From: Pontederia crassipes
Lineage: Eukaryota; Streptophyta; Magnoliopsida; Commelinales; Pontederiaceae
Assembly: GCA_030549335.1 (NCBI GenBank)
Contig: CM060189.1
Location: forward strand, 28,977,001-29,041,000
Direction: 5' to 3'
DNA: 64,000 nt
This document shows positions 32,675 through 44,717 of the stretch, one piece after another. Below the pieces are notes generated by a model. The model ran no database searches. It was given only the letters and a program-made list of their open reading frames with translations, and was not told the origin of the DNA. Position 1 is the first letter of the stretch; each line of letters begins with the position of its first letter. The position numbers and the translations under genes were made by a program.

Positions 32675-35644
32675 AGTTCTTCCTGCTCGGATTACCCAGC
32701 GACGATGACTCGCTTGTGTCGTCGCAACGTGCTCTGGCGTAGGAAATGTGCTTCCGCTCAAATACTCCATCACGCCCAGGCGCACTGGTACCATGGTCTT
32801 TAATCGTGGACGCCAACGAGGAATGCATGGCAAGCCTCCTCGCCGCACGCCCAGTCGTGCCCCGCAGCATGTTCCTCATACACCCGTGTCGTGTCAAGGA
32901 ACGTCCGTCATGCATCATGATGGCGGATTGATCGCCCCGCCTAACCGGGAAGGTCATGCGTCGCTCACTCGAGCATATCAACCGCCCCAGGTATACAGTC
33001 GGGAATCCTGAAGTGTCGCGCTACGTCAAAGAGTGGCCATATGCTTCGCATGATGGTCTTGCGCTACTCATACCATGAGATCGCTTACACGGGCGTCGTG
33101 TAACTCGGAGGACCCGTTTCACATTCAGGGACTGTCGGTCATGCACTATCATGGCGACCTGGCACTACTCGGTATTTCGTGACGTCGCATCGCATGCCCA
33201 GTCATGCAACGTGAAGTGCACAACCGCTTCACGGGAGAAGTTGGCTTAAAGACAAATATCAAGGTTCATGGTCCCTTTTCGGCCAGAGAATATAATCTTT
33301 TCGGCCAAGGAGCATCAATCACAAGCATCATGTCATGTCGCAGCATCGTCTGCCACGCCACGATGACTTTCGGGAATGGAGCAAAGCGTTGATTACATGC
33401 AAACACTCGCGGACGAGCTGTCAGCCTTGCCTGCCTCGTCAAGTGTCGCCCCGCAAGCGGCGCGATGTCATCCATCGAGGAGTGGGACGAACCTGATACA
33501 TGCCAACGCAAATCGACGCCTCAACTCAGCGACCAATTTGGCAAATGGTCTGAGCGTCGAGCATCGGCGAACCTTGACATGCTGCTGTCAAGCGTTCTGC
33601 CGCCAACCGAAGGAAGGAGTGCCCTTTCCTTTCGGACATCGTCTCGAGTAATCGAAGCGGCCTCCAAGGATCGCAATGCGAAGGTTTTGAAGGACACATT
33701 GGCGATGTCGTCCCTTCGAATGGAGATGGATGTAATGTTGGGAGCTCATGCCACGAGTTCACCAACCGCAGTCCGCTTATCTAAGTGGAGCGTCTTCACA
33801 AGCATCCGTCCGGATCAGTGAAGGCCCGAAACGGCTACTCTTTTGCAAGGGTCAAGCCGCCCGGTGGACAAGTATGTCAAAGGTGTATGATCTAGGATGA
33901 CAAGCACAGTGACATTACTTTGTCCAAGGTGCGGACGGACGAGCATCTAAGGTGCATCCTCTTCGTGAACGAGCACAATGATCTCGCCCCGTCCATACTC
34001 CAAATGGATTGTCAAAGCTTCAAAGGAGGTCCCATGATCGGAAGAAGACATATCCCAAGAACCCTGCAAGATGTGGCAAACTCAGGATGTCGTTACCATC
34101 GCGACAATGTAGAATGTGGCAAACATGCATCCCAGACATGGAACGGAGGAAGTTGGCAGTTCATCAATTATGCAAGCCCTGACAAGTTGGAACTGGAGGT
34201 CAAGATCGCATTGTTCAGCATCGGCCAGATGGGCATGTTGAAGGAGGAAGTGAAAGGAATCACCGAGCTCCGCCTACAGTGTTCCCAAGAGGATGAAGAC
34301 CCAGTGTTGGTGCTCTTCAAGCAGAGGGGTTAGAAGCTTTGGACTAAGAAGGAGTTGGAACGACCGGATCGTCCAACCTCCGCTCACTAGTCGACGCTGC
34401 CAAGTCAATCGGAACAAGTGCCATACCACCAAAACCCTTGGGCAAGGGCAATGGTGGGGGAGAGAAGCTCAAGTCGCAAGGAGGAAGCCACTTATGCCGA
34501 AGATAAAGATCGCTCATCGAAGCAGGAGAAGCGAGTCGAACCACAGGCACATGTGGGGAGACCCTCATCGTCGCTCACTATAGCGACTGGGAGTGGACAA
34601 GGTGCGGAATGTTATACCAAAGAACCTTGCTCCACCTCAAACCGTCGAGATATCTCTTGTCCACCAAGGGGAAGGTGGAGATGTTCTCAAGGCTCGGCGG
34701 ATGAAGGATTCAACGTTGCAGCCATCTGCAACTTGGAGATAGCGAGTTGAACCACAAGGGAACGTGAGGAGACTGCTGACTCACTATGGCGACTTGGATG
34801 GACAAGGCATGGATTGTCAGATCAAAGAACCTTGTCCCGCCTTCAGACTGTCGAAACATCAGGTGATCACTAAGGAGGAGGTGGTTCTGTGCTTTTCGTT
34901 CGGCAGAGGTATGGAAGACTCTACGTTGCAATCATTTGCAACATAGAGACGTTGAGTCAAGCCCACAAAGAGATATGAAGCGTCCCAAAGTATCCGTGGG
35001 AAGACTCTCGTCGCTCATCATAGCGAACCCAGGCACTCGAAGCAGACAAGCTACAAGCATCGACATCGGAGAGCTTGTGCTGTTTCAAGCCGTCGAAATT
35101 AAAGAATGATCACCGAGGGTGAGATGGTCCCGTACTTTGCATTCGACGGAAGGGAGACCTTATGCTGCGGCCATCCGCAACATGAAGGCATCGAGTCAAG
35201 TCATGCAGGTCGAATGGCGAGACTCTTCATCGTGTTCTACACGACCCTGAGACAACTTTTCTCCGCGCTATTCCTGAAGGCATACAAGAGTTGTTTCACC
35301 CCCAAAGAAGCCAAACCACACAAGTTGACGCTGCACAAGTCGAAGAGAAGTGAAGCCAACAGAGACTTGATGGACGGATAGTTGCTTGATGAAGTCAGAC
35401 CGCACATGGCGGACTCCACTGGCGCTGCACAAGTGATGATCCCGGATTGGACGAAGGATCAGCGAGCGAAGCAGGCCTGAGGGAGGAGTCCTCAGCGAGA
35501 CCCCAAGGAGCGGGCATTCCTGGCGTTGCGTGATGCTGGTGAAGTCGAAGTCAAGGCAAAGAAGGCAGAATTGAACGAGACAAGCGAAGTCAAGACTCAA
35601 GACGAAGGCCCCGAGGAAGCCCGGACAGCGGCGTCGCCGACTTT
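32675..35644 (+). other. Internal region, no assigned protein
   Basis: The longest plus-strand open frames are about 90 to 140 codons (for example 33465-33821 and 33920-34333) and overlap in different frames. None shows a zinc knuckle, DTGA, DD35E or YVDD/YMDD motif. They may be remains of a gag gene or just frames in GC-rich non-coding RNA. The right third holds tandem modules listed separately. Confidence 0.55.
34530..35205 (+). repeat. Three degenerate modules of about 210 bases
   Basis: Three successive blocks share an order of landmarks: GGGGAGAC or GGAAGACTC; then CGCTCACTATAGCGA or its variant; then AAGAACCTTG or GAGCTTGTGC; then a C(A/T)GTCGAAA-like word; and lastly ACGTTGCAGCCATCTGCAAC or its variant followed by GAGT. 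Blocks start near 34550, 34765 and 34990. They are diverged, so the duplication is older than the insertion or tolerated in the family. Confidence 0.65.
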
Positions 35645-35656
35645 GGTGGGGGAGAA
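35645..35656 (+). other. Polypurine tract
   Basis: GGTGGGGGAGAA lies immediately before the 3' LTR, where plus-strand DNA synthesis is primed. Confidence 0.85.
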
Positions 35657-36324
35657 TGTCACGGGGCATTTTCCCGTGACACGAAGCGTGAAGCCTCGCG
35701 GCACCAGTGCCGCTCAACTTATAGCCCTCGGCCGCTTAGCGCAAAAAACATGGAACACATGCAGCCGCCCCGCACTGCGTAATATTGCGGAGTACCAAGT
35801 TATCCGCCCTTAGGGCATTTATCTTGTAAGGCCGTCCTTATGAATGGCCAAGTAGGTGACGTTCCCGTAGGGTACGTCTTTTGCATCTTCAATATGTAAC
35901 AAGACTCCTATACCTACGGTACACTGGGAGGAGTTCACTAGTGCCTTCCGAGGCCCAATTGTATGTTATGTTTCATCATATTTAATACAAGTAAGCTTTC
36001 CTTTAATTCTAGTGTCATGGCTTTGAGCATGGGGTGGCAACCCACATCGGTGTCCCTTCGTGGCGTCCCGTGGTCCCTTCGTCGCCTCTTCGGACTTTAA
36101 GCGCCCAAGCGTCTACATTAGTGCCGCAATGCGCTAATGCCACGGTCTCGTGACGAGTAGTCCAATACTTTAGTCATGTCCGTGATTGAATGCCTATAAG
36201 AGCGACTCTCGGCATAGTCGTCTCGACCATAAAACTTCCGCTGCAAAATCAAAATAGGCTTGGCTAGGTGCCTATCCGCCTAGTCGCCGCACGTGGTCTA
36301 GTGTCCGAGAATGACCCCGTGACA
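35657..36324 (+). repeat. 3' LTR
   Basis: Nearly identical to the 5' LTR from TGTCACGGG to CCCGTGACA, with an extra piece containing GGGCATTTATCTTGTAAGG near 35810-35835 and few substitutions. The similarity indicates a rather recent insertion compared with the broken CACTA genes around it. Confidence 0.9.
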
Positions 36325-36430
36325 CGCGCACGGCGGCCATATTCGGCCGCCCTCCGCGCGCGGCGGCCATATCCGGCCGCCCTTGCGCGGCGGCGGGCAG
36401 ATCCGGCCGCCCTTCTAGTCTCAGCCAGAT
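36325..36430. repeat. 30-bp GC-rich minisatellite, right part
   Basis: Three to four further units of the array interrupted at 32030, with CATAT(C/T)CGGCCGCC in place of CAGATCCGGCCGCC in the first two. Confidence 0.85.
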
Positions 36431-37231
36431 CCGTGAGCAAAAAAGCTTCCGCGCATAGGTCCATGAGCAATTTCAAATATCAATTAAGCCACGTGACTCG
36501 GTTACAATCATGATAGTCAGGACCAAGCATGCTTCGTAGCTAGACAATTATGTTATATATACTTATTATATCAAAATAATCTTATAATCTTTCATATGAC
36601 AGAACAATTTATTCTTCCACCCTGAAAGATAGTGAAGGATTTTTAGCTTCAAATAAAAATTACATGAAATTTTATCTATATATATTTTATTTCGAAAACA
36701 TGTTCATAGGCAAAGTTATCATAATTTTCATTCTCAATCAGACATTGAAAATACAATAATGACACAATTGAGAACACATTGATGAAGTGATCCTTTGACG
36801 GGAAAATAGTAATAATGACACTAATGAAGGTGGGCCCATCTCAATGGTTCTTTATGAAGATCGACACAGAATATGTATTCTATGTTACACGTCCTATCTG
36901 AACCAGAAAGTATTTTTCTTTTTAACGAAAGAGTTAACTATTAATTTGCATGCCAAAGGACATCTTGATACAAGATACTAAGAAGATTACAAGGAAGATC
37001 ATCCTTACAAAAAATTTTGAAACCCTGAGATTTATCAATATCAACCAAAAGGTCTGCAACCCTATTACACAATCTATAGCAATGTGTATGCTATCTCTAT
37101 ACCTAGCAGTATGATTAGTAAACATTAGCTAAACAATCTGTTCTTCCTCAGTTGTTTCATAAACTTTTTTCTTTCCCTATACAATTTTGTATCACTGAAT
37201 TTTTTTATGATTTGCAAATAATGCAGTCATT
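36431..37231 (+). other. Non-coding part of the CACTA 5' region
   Basis: AT-rich sequence ending in TAATGCAG, a likely splice acceptor just before the TNPD start. No other gene was recognised. Confidence 0.5.
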
Positions 37232-40200
37232 ATGTCATACTTGAACGATCGTCGATGAATGTACAAAAGAAATAATCTTGATCGTAGAGGCTTGACACAA
37301 GAATTTATAGATGACGTTGACTATTATGTTACTGTGGCTTGTCAATCTTTACAATTTCAGCGGGAGGGAACAATTAGGTGTCCTTGTTTGAAATGTGCTA
37401 GCACAAAATTACAGACGATAGAGACTGTCAAAGTTCACTTATATAGAAAGGGTTTCAAACCCAATTATTGGGAATGTGATGATTTAGGCGAAGGAGCGCC
37501 TTCGACAAGCGTCCCAAATCCATGTCTTCATTTTGTGGATCCTGAACCAACATTTGCTTCGCAATATGAACAGTCTGTTTATGACGCAGCTGCAACTGAG
37601 TATGACAATATTAGATTTGAGCAGAATGAAGAGGCATCAAATCCAGAAGCAAGAGATTTTTATGACTTACTAAACGCATCGAGCCAACCCTTATGGCCTA
37701 GGTGTGAAAGTCATTCGGAACTATCACTTGTTGTTAGATTGTTGAATCTGAAAGCTGACCACAATATTTCACAAGCATGTTTTGATGCATTTCTAGATAT
37801 TTTAAAAGATGTCACACCAACTGGGGCTCGTATTCCTGAAAATTTTTATAGGACAAAAAGATTGGTCGGTAAACTTGGTCTTGGCTCAACTAAAATAGAT
37901 TGTTGTCGTGATGGTTGTATGTTATATTACGGCGAGGACATCAATCTAAATGAATGCAAATTTTGTGGGGCCGAATGATATAGAGTGACTAACAAGTCTC
38001 AAGTCGCTGTGAAAAGAATGCATTATTTGCCTCTTATTCCAAGGCTTAAAAGACTATACTCGTCTATAGGGTCAGAGTCGCAAATGAAGTGGCATGTACA
38101 GCATAATACTTCTAAAGGTGTCATGCTTCATCCATCGGATGGTGAAGCGTGGAAACATTTTAATCGTAAGCATCCTGATTTTGCTAGGTAACAATAACAC
38201 CTATGGTCAGACTTCAGTTCCTTATTCATGTTGGCCGGTAACAATAACACCTTATAATTTGCCACCTGGAATTTGTATGTCCGCACCTTATATATTTTTG
38301 ACATGCATTATTCCTGGTCCTCAGAGTCCTAAACAGAGGATAGACGTGTATTTACAGCCTCTAATAGACGAGCTAAAAGAACTGTGGTGTCGTCACTTAT
38401 GATGTGTCGACCAAACAAAATTTCACATTGAGAGCTGCCTTATTGTGGACTGTTAATGACTTTCCAGCCTACGGGATGTTGTCTGGTTGGATGACTGTAG
38501 GGAAATTAGCTTGTCCATCTTGCATGGAACACTCAGATGCGTTCACTTTGAGAAATGGGGGTAAAAATAATTAGTTTGATTACCATGGACGGTTTCTTAC
38601 AGCTGATCATCCGTACAGAAATAACCGAAATGCATTTCGACGGAATAGGGTTGTAGAAGACATGTCTCCGGTCAGACGCTCAGGAGCTCAATTACGTCGC
38701 ATTGTCAATGCTTTATGCAGAATTTTCGACGACCCAAATGTCATATACAATGAGTATGGTGTTTGTCATAATTGGACCAAACGAAGTATATTCTGAAATT
38801 TACCTTATTGGTCTGATTGTTTGATACGTCATAACTTGGACGTCATGCACATTGAGAGAAATGTGTTTGAAAATGTATTCAACACCGTAATGGACATTAA
38901 GGGTAAAACAAAGGACAACATCAATGCGAGACTAGATTTGAAGGAGTACTGTCGAAGGTCAGAGTTGCACTTAGTGACTTTACCTAACGGAAGATTATCT
39001 AAACCAAAAGCAAGTTATGTTCTCACTAAGGAGCAGAAGACCCAAGTGTGTCGCTGGATCCAAGAGCTGAGAATGCCGGATGGTTATGCATCAAATCTGA
39101 CCCGATGTGTGGACATGAATAACTTACGTTTGTTTGGCATGAAAAGTCACGACTGCCACATATTCATGGAAACTTTGCTTCCTACTGCTTTTTCTTCACT
39201 CCCGGATAAGATTTGAAAGCCGATAACGGAGTTGAGTCAATTTTTCAAAGAATTGTATTCTACAATATTAACGGTGGAAAATATGATCCAATTGGAACGT
39301 AATATTTCGATAACATTATGTAAGTTGGAATCCACCGGGATCCTTTGATTCCATGGAGCACTTACCTATTCATCTACCATATGAGGCAAGGGTAGGTGGA
39401 CCAGTACAATATAGGTGGATGTATCCTTTTGAAAGATATCTCAATCGAATAAAAAGGACGATTAAGAACAAAGCACGTGTCGAAGGATCCATTTGTGAAG
39501 CATATGTGATTCAAGAGACTTCATACTTCTGTTTTTACTACTTCGAGTCCCATGTTAAGTGTGCAAGGACCAGAGTCCATCGAAATGATGAAGTTCCAGA
39601 AGAACAGTCTGATGTGGCATCTTTGTCGCTCTTCAATCACTTAGGATGACATTTTGGGAAGCCAAGGAGTAGATGGCTCAGTGATGCAGAATTCAAGTCT
39701 GCCATGAATTATGTCCTTCTAAACACGCCGGAGGTGCAATGCTACATTAAGTAAGTTTAATATCCATGCGTTCTTTTCTTTAACGTATTCCCAAACACTA
39801 TTTTGATTTAGTCATCACTTCGTATGTAGTGCTTTCTTGCAATATTACATTGTCCCTGAAGAACATGTACAAGATAGAATCGAGAATGATTTCGCACCGT
39901 GGTTTAAGGAACATGTAATTCTCAAAATATTCTAAACAATTTGATGTCTTTAGCGTCTACTATACTCATTTATTTTCATATTAGGTTCTCAATACCGGCA
40001 CGGCGTCTGGTCTCCATAATTTGGCATGGGGACAGGCTCGAGAGGTGAAAAGTTGGCCGGTGTATTTTGTGAATGGTTATAAGTTTCACATTGAAACTTG
40101 GTCGATCGGGAAGAAAACCGTGAACAGTGGAGTATGTGTCGTGGGATCCACGGACGGAGAAAATGAGCGTGACTACTACGGTGTTCTCAAAGACATTATT

Positions 40201-40698
40201 CAGCTGCAATATACTGGAGGTAATCAAGTCACATTATTTGAGTGTAATTGGTTTGATCCAAAGGAAAGGAGAGGGATGCGAGTTCACAAAGATTTCAAAA
40301 TAGTTGAAATACGTCACAATAGGTGTTATGATCGTTTTGATCCTTTCATTATTCCGTCTTCTACAAGACAAGTATATTATGTGCCATATCCGGAGAAGAC
40401 CAGGGACAAATCACAATGGTGGGTTGTAATAAAGACGAAGGCAAGAAGCAGGATAGAAGTTGATGGTGCATTGAAATGTGCCTTTCAAGATGACTCATAG
40501 ACGTCTGTGGCCCCTATTGTCGACACCGAATTAGTCGACGATCTACAGGATTCAGAACACATATTTGAAGACTTCGATAACGTTGACATACAAAATGATG
40601 AAAAGGATTCGGACGAAGATGAATTTGAAACTACGATGACTTCTGATGATGATGATGATGACGGGTACCAGTCATGTGGAAATTCAGATGATGAGTAA
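37232..40698 (+). pseudogene. CACTA TNPD transposase, broken
   Basis: Reading starts MSYLNDRR, then a TGA at 37256 where a Trp codon is usual, then MYKRNNLDRRGLTQEF. The N-terminal zinc-binding part has CPCLKCASTKL (about 37380) and is followed by the transposase 21 region (about 38000-38930; NDFPAYGMLSGW, then LDVMHIERNVFENV near 38836). DUF4218-type sequence follows, with PIHLPYEARVGGPVQYRWMY near 39356 and FERYL. DUF4216-type sequence has VKSWPVYFVNGYKF near 40048. A highly acidic tail ends at 40698. These are the parts, in order, of plant TNPD proteins that cut CACTA ends. Several stops and frame changes (37977, 38191, 38570, 39214, 40498) rule out a full protein. Confidence 0.9.
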
Positions 40699-40844
40699 AG
40701 GTGTCTTTTCTTGTCGTCACGAATTATCAATTTTTTTACCTTACGACTAGGATATTTTATTACGAATGTTGTCATCTTATGGATTGTTCATTTACTACTC
40801 ATATTCATTTTGTTTGAGGCAATAGTTTGTTTGAGGCGTTAGCG

Positions 40845-42733
40845 ATGCATGTGGACAAACAATCGGATCAACGGATGCCTGACGCGGACGATGCATTCTT
40901 ATATTCGCTACCATCTCGTGAGTGTTTGAAATAATGATCAGAAGAAGTCATTCGCAAAATCTTATTCGAATTAATTTGTTTATTTTTTATAAGCGCCTTC
41001 GGATATTAGGAATTGATTCTCGAGTTATGCGTACAATTTCGTTCCTCAAGATGCAACACAAGGCATAGCCGAACATAGTCAGGTCGAGACGTTGTGACAT
41101 TTGAATTTTTTATCAATTGTGAATTTGACTTGGAATAAATTTTGTACTATGCAGATGTATCGATTTGTTAAAAGTAAAAACAAAGGAAAGAAGTCGGTCG
41201 TCCCTAGAGCTCTCAGTACTCCGTCTGCTCCTATATCAGTAACGGCATTCGCATAACAGAGCGTTCTTCTCTTCCGTCAGCTCCTAGATCAGCCACAGAC
41301 ATTCGCATAATAGAACGTTCTTCTCCGTCGGGTCCTTCCTCTCACGCTGATATTGCGGACTTGGATACACAATTGCCACAACAACTCGTCAGAGCTCATT
41401 GTTCCGTGGAAGACTCGGACCAGGCTTCATCAAATCGTGTTTACAAAGCATACATGCAGCCAGATGGAAATTTAGGGTAAGTGTTATTTTATGTATATCG
41501 AATCCTTATTCATGCTTTGATTCAGCCATGACATTTTATAATTCTGTGTCCTTCCAGATTTGTACCGTCGAAACCAGCGGCTGCAGCAGTTACTAAAATG
41601 TTGCGACATAGGTATACTGAAGCGTGGCTTACATGGAGGGAAGTTCCTTATGCCACGAGACAGATGTTATTTAATGAATTTTAGGTATCATTAGAAGCCA
41701 ACATGATCATTAATATTTTTCTTCGTAATACATTAATTATTTTTAAACACTTACAGGCTGATGTGTGGTGGGAGCCCGAGCATACGAAAAAAATGTGAAA
41801 GGCTTTTAACTCTCGATGCTCGAAGAGATTGTCCGCGATGCTTTCTGAAGCTCGAGATGACGGAAAACGACCCAATTGGATCCCCGAGGCCGTTTGGATC
41901 GATTTGCTAGGAAAGTGGTCCACCGAGGAGTACAAAGTGAAATGCGAAAAAGTAAAAACCAGTCGAGAGTCCGACCAGGGAGCGTGCTTGCATTCGAGCG
42001 GATGTCTATCCACGAGCACGATTGCTAAGAAAATGGTAAGGTCTTTCTCCAAACTCAGGATGAAATATTATACTTTAAGAAAATGGTAAGTGTCGAGAAA
42101 ATATTAAACTTTAAGTTGCAAATTTTAAAATATTATCTCATTGCAGGAGAAAGAGACGGGTAGACCACCTACTCAGAACGAAATATTTCTCCGAACCCAT
42201 CAGAAGAAGAACAAAGAATGGGTTTCGAATTATGCCCGGGAGACATATGTATGTAAATTTTTGTGCCTTTACTTTTTTCTAAATTGCAAGTTAATAATTA
42301 ATTAACAAAACTTTGAAGTCGATCACATAGTCGTCGTTTGTAGTTAATTATTTTCTTTATATTTCAGGAGTCTTATAAAATAAAAGAAGTTGATCATATT
42401 ACGCAAGTCACGCAGAAGGGGACCACACCGTTGACCCCAAGACAACTTTGGACGGACCACGTCGGCGTGAAGAAGGGTCACATTTACGGACTTGGATCTT
42501 CTGTGAGTGACACAGATATTGGATATGGTCGACGAAGTACTTCAGGTTCATCTCCTTCTAGTATGCAAGAAATTGTGGATCAGGTGACCATCAAGATTAG
42601 GGAAGAGGTCAGAAATGAATTCGAAGAACGTGAACGTCGTAACAGGATTGAAATGAAGAAAATGATGCGTGCCTTCATGCGTGGCAAATTGAATGACGAC
42701 GACGCCGAGGTAGATTCATTATATAATACATAA
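40845..42733 (+). pseudogene. CACTA TNPA-like (transposase 24) gene, broken
   Basis: A probable ATG at 40845 (MHVDKQSDQRMPDADDAF) begins a multi-exon gene. Later exons read MLRHRYTEAWLTWREVPYATR (about 41598), WIPEAVWIDLLGKWSTEEY (about 41877) and RPPTQNEIFLRTHQKKNKEW (about 42163). The last exon has a Ser-rich stretch and a charged coiled-coil-like end, IREEVRNEFEERERRNRIEMKK cut here as a description of 42592-42660. This matches the TNPA/Ptta family, which binds the subterminal repeats and partners TNPD. Stops after FNEF (41682) and KKM (about 41796) break two exons. Confidence 0.8.
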
Positions 42734-43349
42734 TTATTTTTGAAATTTGCTTTAATCTGATGGTTCATTGTACTCATTAGATTCATATGCACTTTGACAT
42801 CAACATGGGTACTAACTTAGATTTTACTCTTCATCCCTTTCAGTTAGATATGTAGACTTTCAAAGTTTTCACCGGAAATGGAGTGCAGACAGCTGGATCA
42901 TGTAAATGTCAGTACTTAGTATAAATAAATATACTTGTAGTTTATGTTTCCTATTTTTTCCTGATTGGCCATGAACTTCAACATACTTCCTGATCACCGC
43001 ATGAAATCATAGGAAAAAAACTTAGCAACCTTATTTTAATGATAACTTTGGCCTTTTGGATTTAAATGATAATGATGATTAAAATTCATATGCCTCTTTC
43101 TATTATTTTGGATGATTATGCTCGATTTTGCTTCAATTTTGAGATTCGGCGTTAGCTTGTTAGTTTACGCATCTTCTATTGAATTTATCTAATTATGTTG
43201 ATGTTAAATTCAAATTATGTTTTTATATTTTAGATTTTGATTTTGCTCTTCAACACTTAACAAAACTGAATTCATGTTTTTTTTGCATTTTCATATGTTA
43301 TAACTTTTACTCTATTTCAATTTTGTGCAGTGATGTTTTGCGACGAAGA

Positions 43350-43640
43350 CATTATGCGAATTGAACTTCAGCTCTTCGTCGTGACGAAGACGTTATGCCG
43401 TTCAATTTGTGAATTCATGTGATGTTCAATTTGTTTCATGTTTGGATTATGTGAATTAATTGTGTCGTTCCATTATCTCGTTCCATTATGGATCATGTTT
43501 GGATTACGTTATGCCGAATTGAATTATCTGTGATGTGATGTAATTGAATCTGTGATGTGATGTGAATTATCTGTGAATTACGTTATGCCGTTCCATTATG
43601 GATCAAATGTGTTGTATTATCTGTGAATTATCTGTGAATT
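43350..43640. repeat. Short reiterated words before the right CACTA end
   Basis: ACGTTATGCCG, TTCCATTATGGATCA and TCTGTGAATTA recur several times within 300 bases, giving an irregular local repeat between the gene relics and the right subterminal palindromes. Confidence 0.7.
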
Positions 43641-43666
43641 CACAACTTTTTTAAAAAAAATTTTAT

Positions 43667-44250
43667 GTTTCCGACGGTCCTGACCGTCGGAAACAGCTGA
43701 AATATTACAATTTTCAGCGGATTTTTTCGATACTTACCGACGGTTATATCCGTCGGTACACAATTATCGACGGTCGTAGCCCACGAGTAAAACCGTCGAT
43801 ACAAGATTGTCGACGATTTGAACTGTCGATACTATCGACGGTTCAAGCCGCCGATATATATCGATAGTCAAAACCGTCGATAGTATCCACGATTCAAGCC
43901 GCCGATAGATATCGACGGCACGAACCGCCGATATTATCGACGGTTTAAGCCGCCGATAAATATCGACGGCTCGAACCGTCAATACTATTGTCGGTTCAAA
44001 CCGTCGATATATATCGACGGTCCTAACCGTCGATAATATTGACGATTCGCCCCGTCGATATTTAACGTTCGACTGTCGCGCCCGCCAGTTAAACCATCTG
44101 TAATACCAACGGTTCAGAAGAAATCGTCGTAAAATATTTGCGACGCCCCTTTTTCGCACGATCATTGTCCGTTGAAAGAACCGTCAGAAATCGTGATTTC
44201 CGACGGATCTGACTATTTTACCGACGGTTAGGACCGTCGGTAAAAGGCAG
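43667..44250. repeat. Right subterminal palindromes of the CACTA element
   Basis: Dense CGACGGTT / AACCGTCG pairs occur with the variants AGCCGCCGATA and CCGACGGT, mirroring the left side. The stretch GTCGATA-ATCGACGG recurs about every 30 bases between 43790 and 44060. Confidence 0.9.
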
Positions 44251-44717
44251 TTTTCTTGTAGTGCACATTGTAAATGGGTGTAGGACCATCCTACCCAAAC
44301 TTTGGATGATTCGAACAAAAAAATCATGATGACAATGTCGAACATACAGAGAGGTCCGCAGACAACAAGATCGAAGGTGGACAATTTCGATGTCGAACAC
44401 TCGGAGTTCTTGCAGAGTGAAACCATGTAGTACTAGACACGATATAGATCTTTCAAAGAACAAGGCTTCCAAATGGTTGGAAGAATGTCGACGATCAACA
44501 AGGGCGAGATGAATGCCGCTAGGGCAAGCGTGTTTTCTAATCGGCGCCAATTCAGGAGAACCCTAGCATGATTGGAGTGCCCTCTTATTTTTTTGAACCG
44601 CTGATTTTTTTTTCTTTTGTTTCTCTTTGAACAGTGCCTTTTTGTACGAACTGACGATCGTAGATCCTAAGATATGGAGGATGCGTAGGACCATCCTACC
44701 CATTACATCCATTAAAT

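Larger units (their letters stand above)
32031..36324 (+). mobile_element. LTR retroelement without recognisable polymerase
   Basis: Two LTRs (630 and 668 bases) enclose about 3.0 kb. The primer-binding site is an exact match to the initiator tRNA-Met complement and a polypurine tract precedes the 3' LTR. The insertion sits inside the minisatellite; flanks share CGCG, so the duplication is 4 bases or a mutated 5. I see no protease, integrase or reverse transcriptase motif, so it is non-autonomous (LARD-like). Its GC content is far above that of the window. Confidence 0.85.
30925..44263 (+). mobile_element. CACTA (En/Spm) transposon, complete ends, nested insert
   Basis: Terminal inverted repeats CACTACAAGAAAA (30925-30937) and TTTTCTTGTAGTG (44251-44263) are perfect over 13 bases and flanked by the 3-bp duplication CAC (30922-30924, 44264-44266). 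The element is 13.3 kb including a roughly 4.3-kb LTR element; the original was about 9 kb. Inside are left subterminal palindromes, a TATA box and GC-rich leader, a minisatellite, TNPD and TNPA relics, an AT-rich tail and right subterminal palindromes. Both genes run left to right. Confidence 0.95.
30905..44717. mobile_element. MITE-like host element split by the CACTA insertion
   Basis: With the CACTA element removed, about 470 bases remain. They begin ATTTAATGGGTGT (30905) and end ACATCCATTAAAT (44705-44717), an imperfect inverted repeat. Near both ends is the palindromic motif GTAGGACCATCCTAC (about 44280 and 44675). I could not identify a target duplication, so the element type is unassigned. 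Confidence 0.4.
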
